Made by a program: the position numbers and the translations under genes. The notes beneath the pieces were generated by a model. The model saw only the letters and a list, made by a program, of their open reading frames with translations, ran no database searches and was not told where the DNA came from. A DNA stretch of 64,000 nt from Tepidibacter hydrothermalis (GTDB taxonomy: Bacteria; Bacillota; Clostridia; Peptostreptococcales; Peptostreptococcaceae), in NCBI RefSeq assembly GCF_029542625.1, contig NZ_CP120733.1, forward strand, positions 620,001-684,000. The letters are read 5' to 3'. Below, piece by piece: positions 1 to 9,240 of this stretch (position 1 is its first letter; every line of letters begins with the position of its first letter).

Positions 1-1
1 T

Positions 2-1141
2 AATACTATATTGACAACAATAATTTCACTTATAATTGCATGTGTAGTAGGAATTGGTTTTACAAATAGAATTACAAAACCAATACAAACAATAGTAAAA
101 GATATAGATAAAGTAAAAGATGGAGATTTTACAGTAAAAACAAATGTTAAATCTAATGATGAGATTGGATTACTAGCGGATAATTTCAATGTTATGGTGG
201 AAAATGTAAAAGCTCTTTTATTAGAGGCAAAACAGGTAAGTGAAGAAGTAACTTATTCTGCAACTAATTTAGCTGCTACATCAGAAGAAACTAGTGCATC
301 AGCTGAAGAGATAGCAAGAACTGTTGAGGAGATAGCAAATGGTGCTAATAATCAAGCTCATGATGCTGAAAAAGGAGTTAAAATAGCTTGTGACTTAGAT
401 GTTAAGTTTAATGATCTATCAAATAACAGTCAAAATATGTTCAAAAATGCAAATGAGATAATGGATATTAATACATTAGGGATATCTGCTATAGAAGAAT
501 TAAAACAAAAAACAAATTTAAATAATAGCTCTATTGATAAAATAGAAAGCGCAGTAAACCAATTGAGTGAAAAATCTAGTTATATAGAAGGAATATTAGG
601 CACAATAAAATCTATATCAGAGCAGACAAATTTATTAGCTCTTAATGCATCGATTGAGGCAGCTCGTGCTGGAGAAGCAGGAAAGGGATTTGCAGTAGTA
701 GCAGATGAAATAAGAAAACTTGCAGAAGGTTCAGGCAATGCAAGTAATGAAATAAAAGGAATAGTAGATGCTATTCAAGAAGAAAATAAAAATACAGTTG
801 ATATTATGAGAGAAGTAAAAGCAGTATCTTTAGATCAGACAAAATCAGTTGAAGATGTTAATAATGCATTTGAAAAAATATCAAGCTCAATAGCTAATAT
901 ATCAACTAACATAGATGAAGTTAATGAATATATACATAACATAACAAATGATAAAGATTTAATAGTTCATTCTATAGAAAATATATCAGCAGTATCACAA
1001 GAAACAGCAGCAGCATCAGAAGAAGTTACAGCATCCGTGCAACAGCAATCAATGGCAGTTGAAGAAGTAGCTAGAAATGCAGAAAAACTTAATGAACTTT
1101 CTTTGAAACTTAATCATCAAATAGATAAATTTAAAATATAA
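2..1141 (+). CDS. Methyl-accepting chemotaxis protein, 5' end outside window
   Basis: This is the C-terminal part of a membrane chemoreceptor that would signal to CheA/CheW. The frame is open to the left edge, so the start and sensor domain lie outside the window. Visible are the second transmembrane helix (about the first 20 residues), a HAMP domain (KPIQTIV through [12 protein letters not shown]), and a long cytoplasmic coiled coil whose hairpin tip contains [19 protein letters not shown], followed by [14 protein letters not shown]. The segment aligns closely with the C-terminal halves of the two receptors at 4129 and 6381, so it is probably the third member of a tandemly duplicated group with a double-Cache sensor. 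The sensed ligand cannot be inferred because the sensor domain is missing. Confidence 0.95.
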   Translation, partial: NTILTTIISLIIACVVGIGFTNRITKPIQTIVKDIDKVKDGDFTVKTNVKSNDEIGLLADNFNVMVENVKALLLEAKQVSEEVTYSATNLAATSEETSASAEEIARTVEEIANGANNQAHDAEKGVKIACDLDVKFNDLSNNSQNMFKNANEIMDINTLGISAIEELKQKTNLNNSSIDKIESAVNQLSEKSSYIEGILGTIKSISEQTNLLALNASIEAARAGEAGKGFAVVADEIRKLAEGSGNASNEIKGIVDAIQEENKNTVDIMREVKAVSLDQTKSVEDVNNAFEKISSSIANISTNIDEVNEYIHNITNDKDLIVHSIENISAVSQETAAASEEVTASVQQQSMAVEEVARNAEKLNELSLKLNHQIDKFKI

Positions 1142-1164
1142 ATATTTAAGGGTAGGTGAAGGGA

Positions 1165-1194
1165 GTCATCGTATATTTATAAATATACGATGAC
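1165..1194. promoter_or_regulatory. Perfect 30-bp palindrome between an SD-like tract and an HD-GYP start codon
   Basis: Positions 1165-1194 are an exact inverted repeat centred on TATA, able to form a 13-bp stem with a 4-nt loop. A strong purine tract resembling a ribosome-binding site (AGGTGAAGGGAG, 1155-1166) lies just upstream, while the ATG of the next gene is 12 nt downstream at 1206, with no good SD next to it. Folding of the hairpin would bring the SD to about normal distance from the ATG. There is no T-tract, so it is not an ordinary terminator. The translational role is inference; it could also be a protein-binding operator. Confidence 0.55.
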
Positions 1195-1205
1195 CAGTTA
1201 TAAAT

Positions 1206-1754
1206 ATGGGGAATAGAGAAGATAAAATTTTAAATCATGGATATAGAGTTGCTTTATTGGCTAAAGAACTTGGAAAAACTATTGGGTTGTCGGAAAAAGA
1301 AATTGAGCATATTTATATAACGGGATTGAACCATGATATAGGAAAACAATATTTGGATATTAAAATATTGAATAAAAAAGGAGTACTTACAGAACGGGAA
1401 AAAATATATATAAAAATGCATGTTTTATTGTCTACAAGTACAGCTATTGAGAAAAAAATGGATGTATATATAGTAAAGGGGATATCGCATCATCATGAAA
1501 ATTTTGATGGGACAGGATATCCATATAATCTTAAAGGCAATGAAATACCTATACAATCTAGAATACTAAGAATCGTAGATGAATATGATAATCTAATGAT
1601 GGATACATTTTTTGGTAAAGGTTTGAGAAAACAAAAAGCTATAAAAACTATGGATAAAGATATACATAAATTTGACCAAGATATATACTTGGAATTTAAA
1701 AAAATGATTGATAATTATGATATATATTCAAGTGAATTGAAAGCTGTAAATTAA
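1206..1754 (+). CDS. HD-GYP domain protein (candidate c-di-GMP phosphodiesterase)
   Basis: This is a 182-residue stand-alone HD-GYP domain. Family members hydrolyse c-di-GMP with a metal centre in the cytoplasm. Visible motifs are HDIGK around residue 43, HHH followed by ENFDGTGYP around residues 96-107, an IP.QSRIL.I.DEYD segment, and an N-terminal G-Y-R-V-A-L-L-A-K-E-L helix. The usual region after DEYD (typically RPYR) is altered to FFGKGLR, so activity should not be assumed. It begins 64 nt after the preceding chemoreceptor gene and probably shares its transcript. No SD lies directly before the ATG; a perfect palindrome separates a purine tract from the start. Domain assignment is secure; enzymatic activity is inference. 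Confidence 0.85.
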   Translation: MGNREDKILNHGYRVALLAKELGKTIGLSEKEIEHIYITGLNHDIGKQYLDIKILNKKGVLTEREKIYIKMHVLLSTSTAIEKKMDVYIVKGISHHHENFDGTGYPYNLKGNEIPIQSRILRIVDEYDNLMMDTFFGKGLRKQKAIKTMDKDIHKFDQDIYLEFKKMIDNYDIYSSELKAVN

Positions 1755-1803
1755 TATATGTACTAAGGTATTTGAAAAAATATAGAACTTTGTTTTTATA
1801 CAA

Positions 1804-1857
1804 AATAATAAGCCTGAAATTGATGTTTTAAAATTCAATTTAAGGCTTATTATTTTA
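1804..1857. terminator. Bidirectional terminator
   Basis: The arms AATAATAAGCCT and AGGCTTATTATT form a strong stem, with additional internal pairing (AAATTG with CAATTT), and T-rich sequence follows on both strands. It lies between two convergent genes (the HD-GYP gene and the minus-strand gene ending at 1869). Confidence 0.75.
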
Positions 1858-1868
1858 TATAGTTTCAT

Positions 1869-2792
1869 TTATGTATTAGGTATGAGTTTTGATTTTTTTA
1901 ATAAAGTATTTCTTATATCAAGGTTATTATCTGCAATTTTATAAAGATCTAATAGACTAGTCATTATATTAGATACTTCTCCTAATATGTTGTCAAAGCA
2001 CTCAAGATATTCTTCATTTGTATTATCCTTCTTATCTAGAACATTAACAGCAGTTTGGTTTATTGTAGATAAATTATAAATCTCGTATTTAACTTTGTAT
2101 ATAAGATTTGTAAGGTCTTTTGAAGAACTTTTTATATTATTAGAAACATCTCTAATTTCTTTTATTTTATTATTAAAGTCATTTGTTTTTTTACCAGAAT
2201 TATTTTCAATAGATATATCACAAACAAGAGTATTTAAAGTATCAATTGAAGAATCTAATTTGTCTATAACATCTCCAAGTTCAATTATCATAGAAGCTAT
2301 TTCTTTTGTTTTTGCATCAATAGCATTGACAGATTGTTTTATTGCATAATCTGATTCAAGGAGTTTGTTGACTTTTATAGAATTCTCTTTAGAATAAGTC
2401 TTTATATTATTATTGAATTTAGATAATTCCTTTATTTTTGTATAAAGAGAATTTATATTTTTATTTGATCTAGTTAATATATTTGCACTTGAACTTAATC
2501 GGACATCTTTTTTGTTATGTGACTTAACTTTTGAGTTTGAAATATCTTTTGAATCAGTAGTGCTTAGATTATCAATAGATTCATGCATAACTTTTTTCTT
2601 ATTAAAAGAATTTTTTAGAATAGAAAATAATAATACGTTAAGGCCTATAAGAAATGCTGAATATATCAGTAATATTCGCTGGAACGTAATATCAATATCA
2701 AACTTTGCAAAAAAAACAATAGATATTGATGACATAATTAGTATAAAAGTTATTAATGAAATAATATGTTTTTTGTGTTTTGACTTAAGCAT
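1869..2792 (-). CDS. Unknown membrane protein with coiled-coil tail
   Basis: I do not recognise a family for this 307-residue protein. It starts with a basic segment and two hydrophobic helices (about residues 10-29 and 39-60), followed by a cytoplasm-like hydrophilic region rich in Asn, Ser, Lys and Ile with heptad character (roughly residues 100-300), as in structural or signalling coiled coils. It lacks the conserved chemoreceptor hairpin motif, HAMP motif and any catalytic motif I can see. The start is supported by a GAGGAGG ribosome site just upstream on the minus strand. It is a single-gene unit convergent with the HD-GYP gene and divergent from the dehydrogenase gene. The layout resembles a chemoreceptor without its signalling tip, but that is only a resemblance. 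Confidence 0.7.
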   Translation of the reverse strand: MLKSKHKKHIISLITFILIMSSISIVFFAKFDIDITFQRILLIYSAFLIGLNVLLFSILKNSFNKKKVMHESIDNLSTTDSKDISNSKVKSHNKKDVRLSSSANILTRSNKNINSLYTKIKELSKFNNNIKTYSKENSIKVNKLLESDYAIKQSVNAIDAKTKEIASMIIELGDVIDKLDSSIDTLNTLVCDISIENNSGKKTNDFNNKIKEIRDVSNNIKSSSKDLTNLIYKVKYEIYNLSTINQTAVNVLDKKDNTNEEYLECFDNILGEVSNIMTSLLDLYKIADNNLDIRNTLLKKSKLIPNT

Positions 2793-2934
2793 AAATACCT
2801 CCTCTAGATGTTAATGGCAAAAATCTACAATTTTTTTACCCATATTATAGTATACGAGGGGCAAATAGAAAATGGGTACCTAATTTAAAAAATAAAAAAA
2901 ATTTATATGAATTATATAAAGGAGATGATTAAAA

Positions 2935-3876
2935 GTGAAAGCATTATTTACTTACAATTATGGAAAAGAAAAAATGAATAAAATTAAGGAATTGGGGTAT
3001 GAAGTTATATATATAAATGAAAAAGAAGTTTGTAACAATGAAAACATAAACGATATAGATGTTCTTGTTTGTTATAATCCTTTTGAAAACATTGATATGC
3101 AACAATTTAAAAAACTGAAATTAATTCAGTTATCAAGTATTGGAATAGATCAAGCGCCTATTGATTACATAAGAAAAAATAATATAATGCTATCTAATAA
3201 TAAAGGAGGATATAGCATACCTATTGGGGAGTGGATAATACTTAAAATACTTGAAATATATAAGAATAGCTTGTATTTTTATAAAAAACAAGAAAATAGA
3301 GAGTGGAAGATAAATACTAGTTTATTAGAACTGTATAATAAAAATGTGGGCTTTATAGGAACTGGAACAATAGCTATTGAAGCTGCTAAAAGACTTCAAG
3401 GGTTTGGTGTTGATGTATATGGTCTTAACACGAATGGAAGAGATGTAGAATATTTTGATAAATGCTTTTCTATGGATAACATGGATGAATTTTTATCAGA
3501 ATGTGATGTTGTTGTAGTATCTATACCATATACAAAAAAAACTCACCATTTGATAGATGGAGAAGTTATAGATAAGATGAAGGATGGCTGTGTTCTCATA
3601 AATATAGCAAGAGGAAGTATTATAAATGAATTGGATTTAATAGATAAAATAAAACAAGGAAAGTTTTTAGGTGTGGCACTAGATGTATTTGAGAGAGAAC
3701 CTTTATCTAAAGAAAGTCCTCTTTGGGATTTGGAAAATGTTATATTAACTCCTCATAATTGCTGGATATCAGAAAATAGAAACAATAGAAGGTTCGAAGT
3801 GATTTATGAAAACTTAAAAAGACTTAAAGATAAAGAAGACTTAATAAATTTAGTTAATTTAAGTAAAGGATATTAA
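2935..3876 (+). CDS. D-isomer-specific 2-hydroxyacid dehydrogenase family protein
   Basis: This is a 313-residue NAD(P)-dependent oxidoreductase of the D-2-hydroxyacid dehydrogenase family (phosphoglycerate dehydrogenase, D-lactate dehydrogenase and relatives). The Rossmann nucleotide-binding motif GFIGTGTIAIEAAKRL lies at about residues 140-155. The family signature around VLINIARGSIINELDL (about 221-236) carries the catalytic Arg, DVFEREPL (about 251-258) carries the Glu, and LTPHNCW (about 272) carries the catalytic His. The start is GTG at 2935 behind AAAGGAGATGATT. The gene stands alone, with repeat-rich DNA downstream. Substrate cannot be read from sequence. Confidence 0.9.
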   Translation: MKALFTYNYGKEKMNKIKELGYEVIYINEKEVCNNENINDIDVLVCYNPFENIDMQQFKKLKLIQLSSIGIDQAPIDYIRKNNIMLSNNKGGYSIPIGEWIILKILEIYKNSLYFYKKQENREWKINTSLLELYNKNVGFIGTGTIAIEAAKRLQGFGVDVYGLNTNGRDVEYFDKCFSMDNMDEFLSECDVVVVSIPYTKKTHHLIDGEVIDKMKDGCVLINIARGSIINELDLIDKIKQGKFLGVALDVFEREPLSKESPLWDLENVILTPHNCWISENRNNRRFEVIYENLKRLKDKEDLINLVNLSKGY

Positions 3877-3883
3877 AATTTTC

Positions 3884-3997
3884 TATAACGAATAGGAAAT
3901 CATATTCCTTTTTAAGTTGTTGATAAATATAATTTTCGTTATGAGTTTCAAAAAAGTTTACATTTAAGATTCCTTCTAAAGAAGAACTTTTTTATAT
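3884..3997 (+). repeat. Family-1 intergenic repeat (two-hairpin, about 114 bp), full copy
   Basis: First hairpin: TATAACGAA at the left pairs with TTCGTTAT further on, with inner arms around GGAAAT and AATATAATTTT. Second hairpin: AAAAAAGTT pairs with AACTTTTTT, with inner TTCTTC-type arms, and the element ends in a T-rich tract. Related copies are at 8459, 15026, 43971 (inverted), 45910 and 54520. In this copy the sequence between the two arms of hairpin 1 is TTGTTGATAAATAT, a one-base variant of the DnaA-box-like form seen in other copies. Confidence 0.8.
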
Positions 3998-4017
3998 TAT
4001 TTGGAAATGAAAACAAA

Positions 4018-4047
4018 TTGACAAATAAAGACCTTAAATGATAAAAT
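4018..4047 (+). promoter_or_regulatory. Candidate SigA-type promoter for the chemoreceptor gene at 4129
   Basis: TTGACA at 4018-4023 and TAAAAT at 4042-4047 are separated by 18 bp and lie about 80 bp upstream of the start codon. This is a sequence match only. Confidence 0.5.
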
Positions 4048-4128
4048 TTTTACAAATAAACAATTATTTTGAATAGTCAGACAAAGTTTCGTTTTAAAAA
4101 AAATTAAAATATGGGAGTGGGAGGGCTT

Positions 4129-6123
4129 ATGAAGAAGATTGGAATAAAGACAAAGTTAATATCTCTTGTTTTAGGACTTATAATAATACCTATGTTAACT
4201 TTAGGGATTTCTACACATTTAAAAACTTCAAGAATAGTTGGTGAAAACTTTGTAAACAGCACTAAAGAATTAAATAATCAAATTGAATATTCAATTAAAA
4301 ATTATTTTTCTAAATTTGCAAGAGGTGCTAAACTATTAGGCCAAAATATTAATTTTAAGGATATAGTTGAAGATCCAAGCCATGAACCGTATTTAATGGA
4401 TTTATTAAAAGCTTATAAGGAAAGCAATCCAGAAGCATTAAGTGTTTATATGGGAACTGAAGAAGGTAAGATGATGATTTATCCAAATTCACAGTTGCCA
4501 GATGGTTATGATCCTAGAGAAAGAGGCTGGTATAAGGAGACAAAAGAAAAACAGTCTGATAGTATGTCAAATGTATATGAAGATGTTATCGTTGGAGGAT
4601 TTGTAGTTACATATTCTGTTCCTGTATACAATCTTAATAATAACTTTGTAGGGGTTATTGGTATTGACTTACCTATAAAAGAGTTGAATGATGAGATAAC
4701 TTCTATAAAAATAGGTAAAAAAGGATATCCGTATCTAATAGATTCTGAAGGTAAGTTTGTAATACATAAAGATCAAAATCTTATAGGTAAGGAAACGCAA
4801 ATTAAAGAAATTCAAGATGCTATGAATAGCAACGAGGACATAGTATACTATGAGAGAGAAGAAAATGGAATAAAACATTCTAAATTTTCTGTATTAACAG
4901 AGATGCCTGATTTAGGGTGGACTGTACTTTCGTCTATATACTTAGATGAAGTGGATGAAGAAGTTAATTCTATAACTAAATTTATTGCAATGATTGGAAT
5001 AATTACTTTAATAATTGCATCTATAATAGGTTATGTACTTACAAATAAAATAACTAATCCTATAAAAACTATAGTTGGAGATATGCAAAAAGTTAAAAAT
5101 GGAGATTTTACAGTTAAAACTGATATTAAATCTAATGATGAGATAGGAGTATTAGCAGATAATTTTAATGATATGATACAAAATGTTGAGAGTCTTTTAA
5201 TTGATGCAAAAGAAGTTAGTAAAGAAGTTTCAGATGCATCTACTAATTTAGCAGCTGTATCAGAAGAGACTAGTGCATCTGCTGAAGAAATAGCTAGAAC
5301 TGTTGAAGAAATAGCACATGGAGCTACTAATCAAGCTCAAGATGCTGAAGAGGGAGTTAAGCTAATATCAAGACTTAATGAAAAATTCATAGAGCTAGAT
5401 GACAATAGTAAAAATATGTTGGAAACTACAGCTCAAATAGCTGATGTAAATGAACTTGGTATAAAGTCAGTAAGTGAATTAAAGCAAAGTAACAATTTAA
5501 ATAACGATTCTATATCTAAAGCAGAATATGCTATAAATCAACTTAGTGATAAATCGAATCATATAGAGGGAATACTATTAACTATTAACTCTATAGCTGA
5601 ACAAACTAATTTACTAGCACTTAATGCATCTATTGAAGCGGCTCGTGCTGGTGAAGCTGGAAAGGGATTTGCAGTTGTAGCTGATGAAATAAGAAAGCTT
5701 GCAGAAGGATCAGGTAAAGCTACTAATGAGATAAAAGAAATTGTAGAGGCTATTCAACAAGAAAGTGCTAATACAGTTGATATTATGAAAGAAGTAAAAC
5801 AAGTATCGTTTAATCAAACTCAATCTGTTGAAGATGTTAATAATGCATTTAATAAAATATCTGATTCTATATCGGCTATTACGATGAGCATTGAAGCTGT
5901 GAGTGAACATATAAATGATATAACAACTGACAAAGATTTGATTGTAGAATCTATAGAAAATATATCAGCTGTATCAGAAGAAACAGCAGCTGGATCTGAG
6001 GAAGTAACCGCTTCTGTAGAACAACAATCTATGGCTATAGAAGAAGTTGCAAAAAGTGCACAAAATCTTAATGAACTTTCATTAAAGTTAAATAATCAAA
6101 TATCAAAATTTAATATTAGATAG
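4129..6123 (+). CDS. Methyl-accepting chemotaxis protein with double-Cache sensor
   Basis: This is a 664-residue transmembrane chemoreceptor. The ATG at 4129 is chosen because GGGAGTGGGAGGG immediately precedes it. TM1 is at about residues 9-28. An extracellular double-Cache (dCache_1) domain spans about 30-270 and includes the [10 protein letters not shown] segment, [12 protein letters not shown] and a GVIGIDLP strand; such an R-x-W-Y arrangement is typical of Cache domains that bind amino acids, so an amino-acid ligand is a reasonable guess. TM2 lies at about 285-305, followed by HAMP ([18 protein letters not shown]) and the signalling coiled coil with [19 protein letters not shown]. It lacks the C-terminal CheR-tethering pentapeptide known from enteric receptors. 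It is a close paralogue of the next gene and of the partial gene at the left edge. Confidence 0.95.
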   Translation: MKKIGIKTKLISLVLGLIIIPMLTLGISTHLKTSRIVGENFVNSTKELNNQIEYSIKNYFSKFARGAKLLGQNINFKDIVEDPSHEPYLMDLLKAYKESNPEALSVYMGTEEGKMMIYPNSQLPDGYDPRERGWYKETKEKQSDSMSNVYEDVIVGGFVVTYSVPVYNLNNNFVGVIGIDLPIKELNDEITSIKIGKKGYPYLIDSEGKFVIHKDQNLIGKETQIKEIQDAMNSNEDIVYYEREENGIKHSKFSVLTEMPDLGWTVLSSIYLDEVDEEVNSITKFIAMIGIITLIIASIIGYVLTNKITNPIKTIVGDMQKVKNGDFTVKTDIKSNDEIGVLADNFNDMIQNVESLLIDAKEVSKEVSDASTNLAAVSEETSASAEEIARTVEEIAHGATNQAQDAEEGVKLISRLNEKFIELDDNSKNMLETTAQIADVNELGIKSVSELKQSNNLNNDSISKAEYAINQLSDKSNHIEGILLTINSIAEQTNLLALNASIEAARAGEAGKGFAVVADEIRKLAEGSGKATNEIKEIVEAIQQESANTVDIMKEVKQVSFNQTQSVEDVNNAFNKISDSISAITMSIEAVSEHINDITTDKDLIVESIENISAVSEETAAGSEEVTASVEQQSMAIEEVAKSAQNLNELSLKLNNQISKFNIR

Positions 6124-6127
6124 TAAA

Positions 6128-6171
6128 CTAACCCTTAGCATTATTTATATGCTAAGGGTTAATTTTATTTT
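6128..6171 (+). terminator. Rho-independent terminator
   Basis: TAACCCTTAGCAT and ATGCTAAGGGTTA form the stem around a short AT loop, followed by ATTTTATTTT. It closes the chemoreceptor gene ending at 6123. A nearly identical terminator follows the paralogue (8383), so gene and terminator were duplicated together. Confidence 0.85.
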
Positions 6172-6229
6172 GATATTAAAAAATATATAAAACGGAAAGT
6201 ATCAAAGCGTAATGAAATGTAGAAAAATG

Positions 6230-6258
6230 TTGAAAAAAAGGTTAAATAATGCTAAAAT
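6230..6258 (+). promoter_or_regulatory. Candidate SigA-type promoter for the chemoreceptor gene at 6381
   Basis: TTGAAA at 6230-6235 and TAAAAT at 6253-6258 have ideal 17-bp spacing. Transcription from here would leave a leader of about 115 nt that contains GACCTA and TAGGTC arms (about 6268-6286), which can form a small hairpin. Confidence 0.55.
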
Positions 6259-6380
6259 GGCAGTGTGGACCTAGGTGGCATAGGTCTGAATACCTAAAAA
6301 GAAGGTGAGTTAGATTAATTACAAATTAAAAAAGTTGTGTGAGTTTTGTTAAAAAATTTAGAAACAGGTGGCGAACTTTT

Positions 6381-8378
6381 ATGAAAAACAAAATGGGAAT
6401 AAAATCAAAGTTAATATCTCTTATTATAGGACTTATAATAGTGCCTATTCTAATTTTAGGTATTTCTATGGATGTAAAAACTCAAAAAATAATTGGTGCA
6501 AGTTTCGTGAATAGCACTAAAGAGCTAAATAATCAAATAGAGTATTCAATAGAAAACTATATATCCAAGCTTTCAAGAAGTGCTAAATTATTAAGTACAA
6601 ATATTGATTTTAAGGAAATTGTGAATAAGCCTGAATATGAACCGTATTTGATCGATTCATTAAAATCATATAAGGAAAACAATCCAGAAACATCGGGTAT
6701 TTACATGGCAACTGAAGAAGGTAAGATTATGTTATATCCAGAAGTAGATTTACCGGAAGAGTTTGATCCTAGAGAAGAAGATTGGTATAAAGATACAAAA
6801 GAAAAACAGTCTGAAAATATGACTAAAGCATATGAAGATTCTACTGTTGGAGGCTTTATTATTACATATTCGGTACCTGTGTACGACAATAACAATAAAT
6901 TTATAGGGGTTATTGGAGTTGATTTACCTTTAAAAGAACTAAGCGAGGAGATAACTTCTATAAAAGTAGGTAAAAAAGGATACCCATATATACTAGATTC
7001 AGAAGGTAGATTTATAATACATAAAAATACAGATCTTATAGGTCAGAAAATGGAAGTTAAAGATATTCAAGATGCTATAAAAAAAGGTTTAGACATAGCA
7101 AATTATGAATGGGAAGAGAATGGTAAAACATATTCTAAACTCTCTGTGTTAAACAAAATGCCTACTTTAGAATGGACTGTTATTTCATCTACATATTTAG
7201 ATGAAATGGATGAAGATGTAGATTCTATAATTAAATTTGTTATAATGGTTGGCTTTATTACTGTATTTATAGCATCTATAATTGGATATATATTTACACA
7301 TAGAATAACTGATCCTATAAAATTTATAGTTGAAGATATGCAAAAGGTTAAGAATGGAGATTTCACAGTTAAAACTGATATTAAATCTAGAGATGAAATA
7401 GGAATATTAGCTGAAAACTTTAATGATATGATAGAAAACGTTAAAGATCTTTTAGTTAATGTGAGTGAAGTTTCTATAGATGTTTCTGGTGCATCTACCA
7501 ATTTAGCAGCTGTATCAGAGGAAACTAGCGCATCTAGTGAAGAAATATCAAGAACTGTTGAAGAAATAGCTTCAGGAGCTACTAATCAAGCTCAGGATGC
7601 TGAAGATGGAGTTAAGCTTATACTGAGACTTAATGATAAAATTGTAGAATTAGACAACAATAGTAAGAATATGTTGGAAACTACTGATCAAATATCTAGT
7701 GTAAATGAACTAGGGATAAAATCAGTAAGTGAATTGAAGCAAAGTAATGACTTAAATAATGATTCTATATTTAGAGTAGAACATGCTATAAATCAACTTA
7801 GTGATAGGTCAAATCATATAGACGAGATGTTGGTGACTATAAATTCTATAGCAGAACAAACCAATTTGTTAGCTCTTAATGCATCTATTGAAGCTGCTCG
7901 TGCAGGAGATGCTGGAAAGGGATTTGCAGTCGTAGCTGATGAAATAAGAAAGCTTGCAGAAGGATCTAGTAAAGCTACTAGTCAAATAAAGGAAATAGTA
8001 GATAATATTCAAGAAGAAAGTGCTAATACAGTTAATATTATGAAAGAAGTTAAACAAGTATCGTTTAATCAAACTCAATCAGTTAAAGATGTAAATGATG
8101 CATTCAATAAAATATCAGATTCTATATCTGCTATTACTATGAGTATTGAAGCAGTAAGCGAACATGTAGAGGATATAACGGATGATAAAGATTTAATTAT
8201 TGAGTCTATAGAAAATATATCCGCAGTATCAGAGGAAACAGCTGCAGGCTCTGAAGAAGTAACTGCTTCTGTTCAACAACAGTCTATGGCTATTGAAGAG
8301 GTTGCAAAAAGTGCACAAAACCTTAACGAACTTTCGTTAAAGTTAAATAATCAAATATCAAAATTTAATATAGAATAG
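6381..8378 (+). CDS. Methyl-accepting chemotaxis protein with double-Cache sensor (paralogue)
   Basis: This is a 665-residue transmembrane chemoreceptor, paralogous over its whole length to the one at 4129. I chose ATG 6381 ([10 protein letters not shown]) because AGGTGG lies about 10 nt upstream and the N-terminus then matches the paralogue; the frame is open upstream to a GTG at 6339, which has no ribosome site. TM1 is followed by a dCache domain ([30 protein letters not shown]), TM2, HAMP and the signalling hairpin ([19 protein letters not shown]). Compared with the paralogue, the ligand-contact area differs (GW becomes DW after the Arg-Glu pair), so ligand specificity may have diverged. 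It is transcribed alone from its own candidate promoter and terminator. Confidence 0.95.
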   Translation: MKNKMGIKSKLISLIIGLIIVPILILGISMDVKTQKIIGASFVNSTKELNNQIEYSIENYISKLSRSAKLLSTNIDFKEIVNKPEYEPYLIDSLKSYKENNPETSGIYMATEEGKIMLYPEVDLPEEFDPREEDWYKDTKEKQSENMTKAYEDSTVGGFIITYSVPVYDNNNKFIGVIGVDLPLKELSEEITSIKVGKKGYPYILDSEGRFIIHKNTDLIGQKMEVKDIQDAIKKGLDIANYEWEENGKTYSKLSVLNKMPTLEWTVISSTYLDEMDEDVDSIIKFVIMVGFITVFIASIIGYIFTHRITDPIKFIVEDMQKVKNGDFTVKTDIKSRDEIGILAENFNDMIENVKDLLVNVSEVSIDVSGASTNLAAVSEETSASSEEISRTVEEIASGATNQAQDAEDGVKLILRLNDKIVELDNNSKNMLETTDQISSVNELGIKSVSELKQSNDLNNDSIFRVEHAINQLSDRSNHIDEMLVTINSIAEQTNLLALNASIEAARAGDAGKGFAVVADEIRKLAEGSSKATSQIKEIVDNIQEESANTVNIMKEVKQVSFNQTQSVKDVNDAFNKISDSISAITMSIEAVSEHVEDITDDKDLIIESIENISAVSEETAAGSEEVTASVQQQSMAIEEVAKSAQNLNELSLKLNNQISKFNIE

Positions 8379-8382
8379 TATA

Positions 8383-8422
8383 TTAACCCTTAGTATTATT
8401 TAGATACTAAGGGTTAAATTAT
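8383..8422 (+). terminator. Rho-independent terminator
   Basis: TTAACCCTTAGTAT and ATACTAAGGGTTAA form the stem, followed by ATTATTT. It is a sister of the terminator at 6128. Confidence 0.8.
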
Positions 8423-8424
8423 TT

Positions 8425-8450
8425 GAAAGCTAAAAGTTCTAAAACTCCAG
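8425..8450 (-). repeat. Half copy of the 75-nt hairpin repeat (family 3)
   Basis: GAAAGCTAAAAGTTCTAAAA followed by CTCCAG is identical to one arm of the family-3 hairpin at 30368. The other arm is absent and the sequence runs directly into a family-1 repeat, so it looks like a deletion junction between two repeats. Confidence 0.55.
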
Positions 8451-8458
8451 TTTTTTTA

Positions 8459-8527
8459 TTATATAGGAAATTATATTCCTTTTTAACTTGTGGATAAATA
8501 TAACTAAAGAAGAACTTTTTTATGATA
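8459..8527 (+). repeat. Family-1 intergenic repeat, internally deleted copy
   Basis: The left part (TAGGAAATTATATTCCT, TTTTTAACTTGTGGATAAAT) and the right end (TAAAGAAGAACTTTTTTAT) match the full copies, but about 45 bp between them is missing, including the right arm of hairpin 1 and the left arm of hairpin 2. TTGTGGATAA is the reverse complement of a perfect DnaA-box consensus. Confidence 0.7.
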
Positions 8528-8564
8528 TAATATATAGTGAAATTTTAGTGAGGGGGGATTTTTT

Positions 8565-8867
8565 ATGGCACTTGTTGAAGTTACTATAGTTCCACTTGGA
8601 AGTGAGAGTACAAGTCTTAGTTCGTATGTAGCGGATGTACATAAGGTATTAGAAAGAGAAAAAGGATTAAAACATATGTTAACTCCTATGGGAACTATAA
8701 TAGAGGGAGATTTAGATTTGATATTTAGCACTATAAAACAAATGCATGAGAGTGTATTTGAAAATGGGGCTATGAGGGTTTCTACTAGCATCAAAATAGA
8801 TGATAGAAGAGATAAAGTTGGAAGTATGAAACAAAAAATAGAATCAGTTGAGAGTAAATTGAAATAA
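8565..8867 (+). CDS. Thiamine-binding / MTH1187 (UPF0045) family small protein
   Basis: This is a 100-residue cytoplasmic protein of the MTH1187/YkoF-like family, ferredoxin-like folds reported to bind thiamine-type pyrimidines and sometimes associated with thiamine or HMP uptake. Visible signatures are the N-terminal VEVTIVPLG strand, the S.YVADV.KVLE helix, and HMLTPMGTIIEGDLD, with the loop that lines the ligand pocket in family members. The length is that of the usual single-domain form. Start ATG 8565 follows AGTGAGGGGGG. It is transcribed alone with its own terminator, and no thiamine genes are adjacent, so the physiological ligand is uncertain. Confidence 0.8.
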   Translation: MALVEVTIVPLGSESTSLSSYVADVHKVLEREKGLKHMLTPMGTIIEGDLDLIFSTIKQMHESVFENGAMRVSTSIKIDDRRDKVGSMKQKIESVESKLK

Positions 8868-8899
8868 TATATCCTTAATTTTTAGGGTATATTTTTTTA
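8867..8899 (+). terminator. Rho-independent terminator
   Basis: ATATATCCTTAA and TTAGGGTATAT pair around a T-rich loop and are followed by seven or more T residues, directly after the stop codon at 8867. Confidence 0.7.
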
Positions 8900-8940
8900 A
8901 TAAATACTTTTTTTAAGATAAGTTTTATATTTAATCCCAA

Positions 8941-9139
8941 AACGAAGGGTATTAAAATACCGTTTATGTATTAAATATTTTAAATAAAACTAAGCGTTGC
9001 ACCTTATTGAATATCCTAAAAGTTCTAAACTCCCTATAGGTCAGACAACGAACTTTTTTAACGGATATTCAAACGCTGTAATGCAAGTTTTATACAAAAA
9101 TATTTAAATCATTCTCTAACATTTTAATACCCTTCATTT
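8941..9139 (+). repeat. Family-2 large palindromic element, copy A
   Basis: This 199-bp near-palindrome has outer arms at 8941-8958 and 9121-9138 that match 17 of 18. Inner arms also pair: AAATATTTTAAATAAAACT near 8974 with the complementary run around 9088-9112. The central hairpin (9009-9070) has stems GAATATCC/GGATATTC and AAGTTC/GAACTT, a conserved apical loop CTCCCTATAGGTCAGACA and a conserved 3' bulge TTAAC. There is no coding potential. It forms a convergent pair with copy B, with a 101-bp linker (9140-9240) that recurs in inverse orientation at 30773-30854. Confidence 0.85.
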
Positions 9140-9240
9140 TCTAAGTGTAGTTCTTAAATTTTAAATAGATGTAATAATAAATCGTTTTTTATATTCTATT
9201 GAGGTAGGGCTGATTTTATAATATAAGAACTAAAACTAAA

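Noticed and set aside
6262-6310. c-di-GMP-I (GEMM) riboswitch before the chemoreceptor at 6381
   Set aside because: The hairpin GACCTA/TAGGTC was checked against the GEMM consensus (GGGCAAACC-type and GACGCAAAGCC-type motifs), which are absent.
7103-7501. 132-codon minus-strand frame inside the chemoreceptor at 6381
   Set aside because: It is a shadow of the receptor coding frame without start signals.
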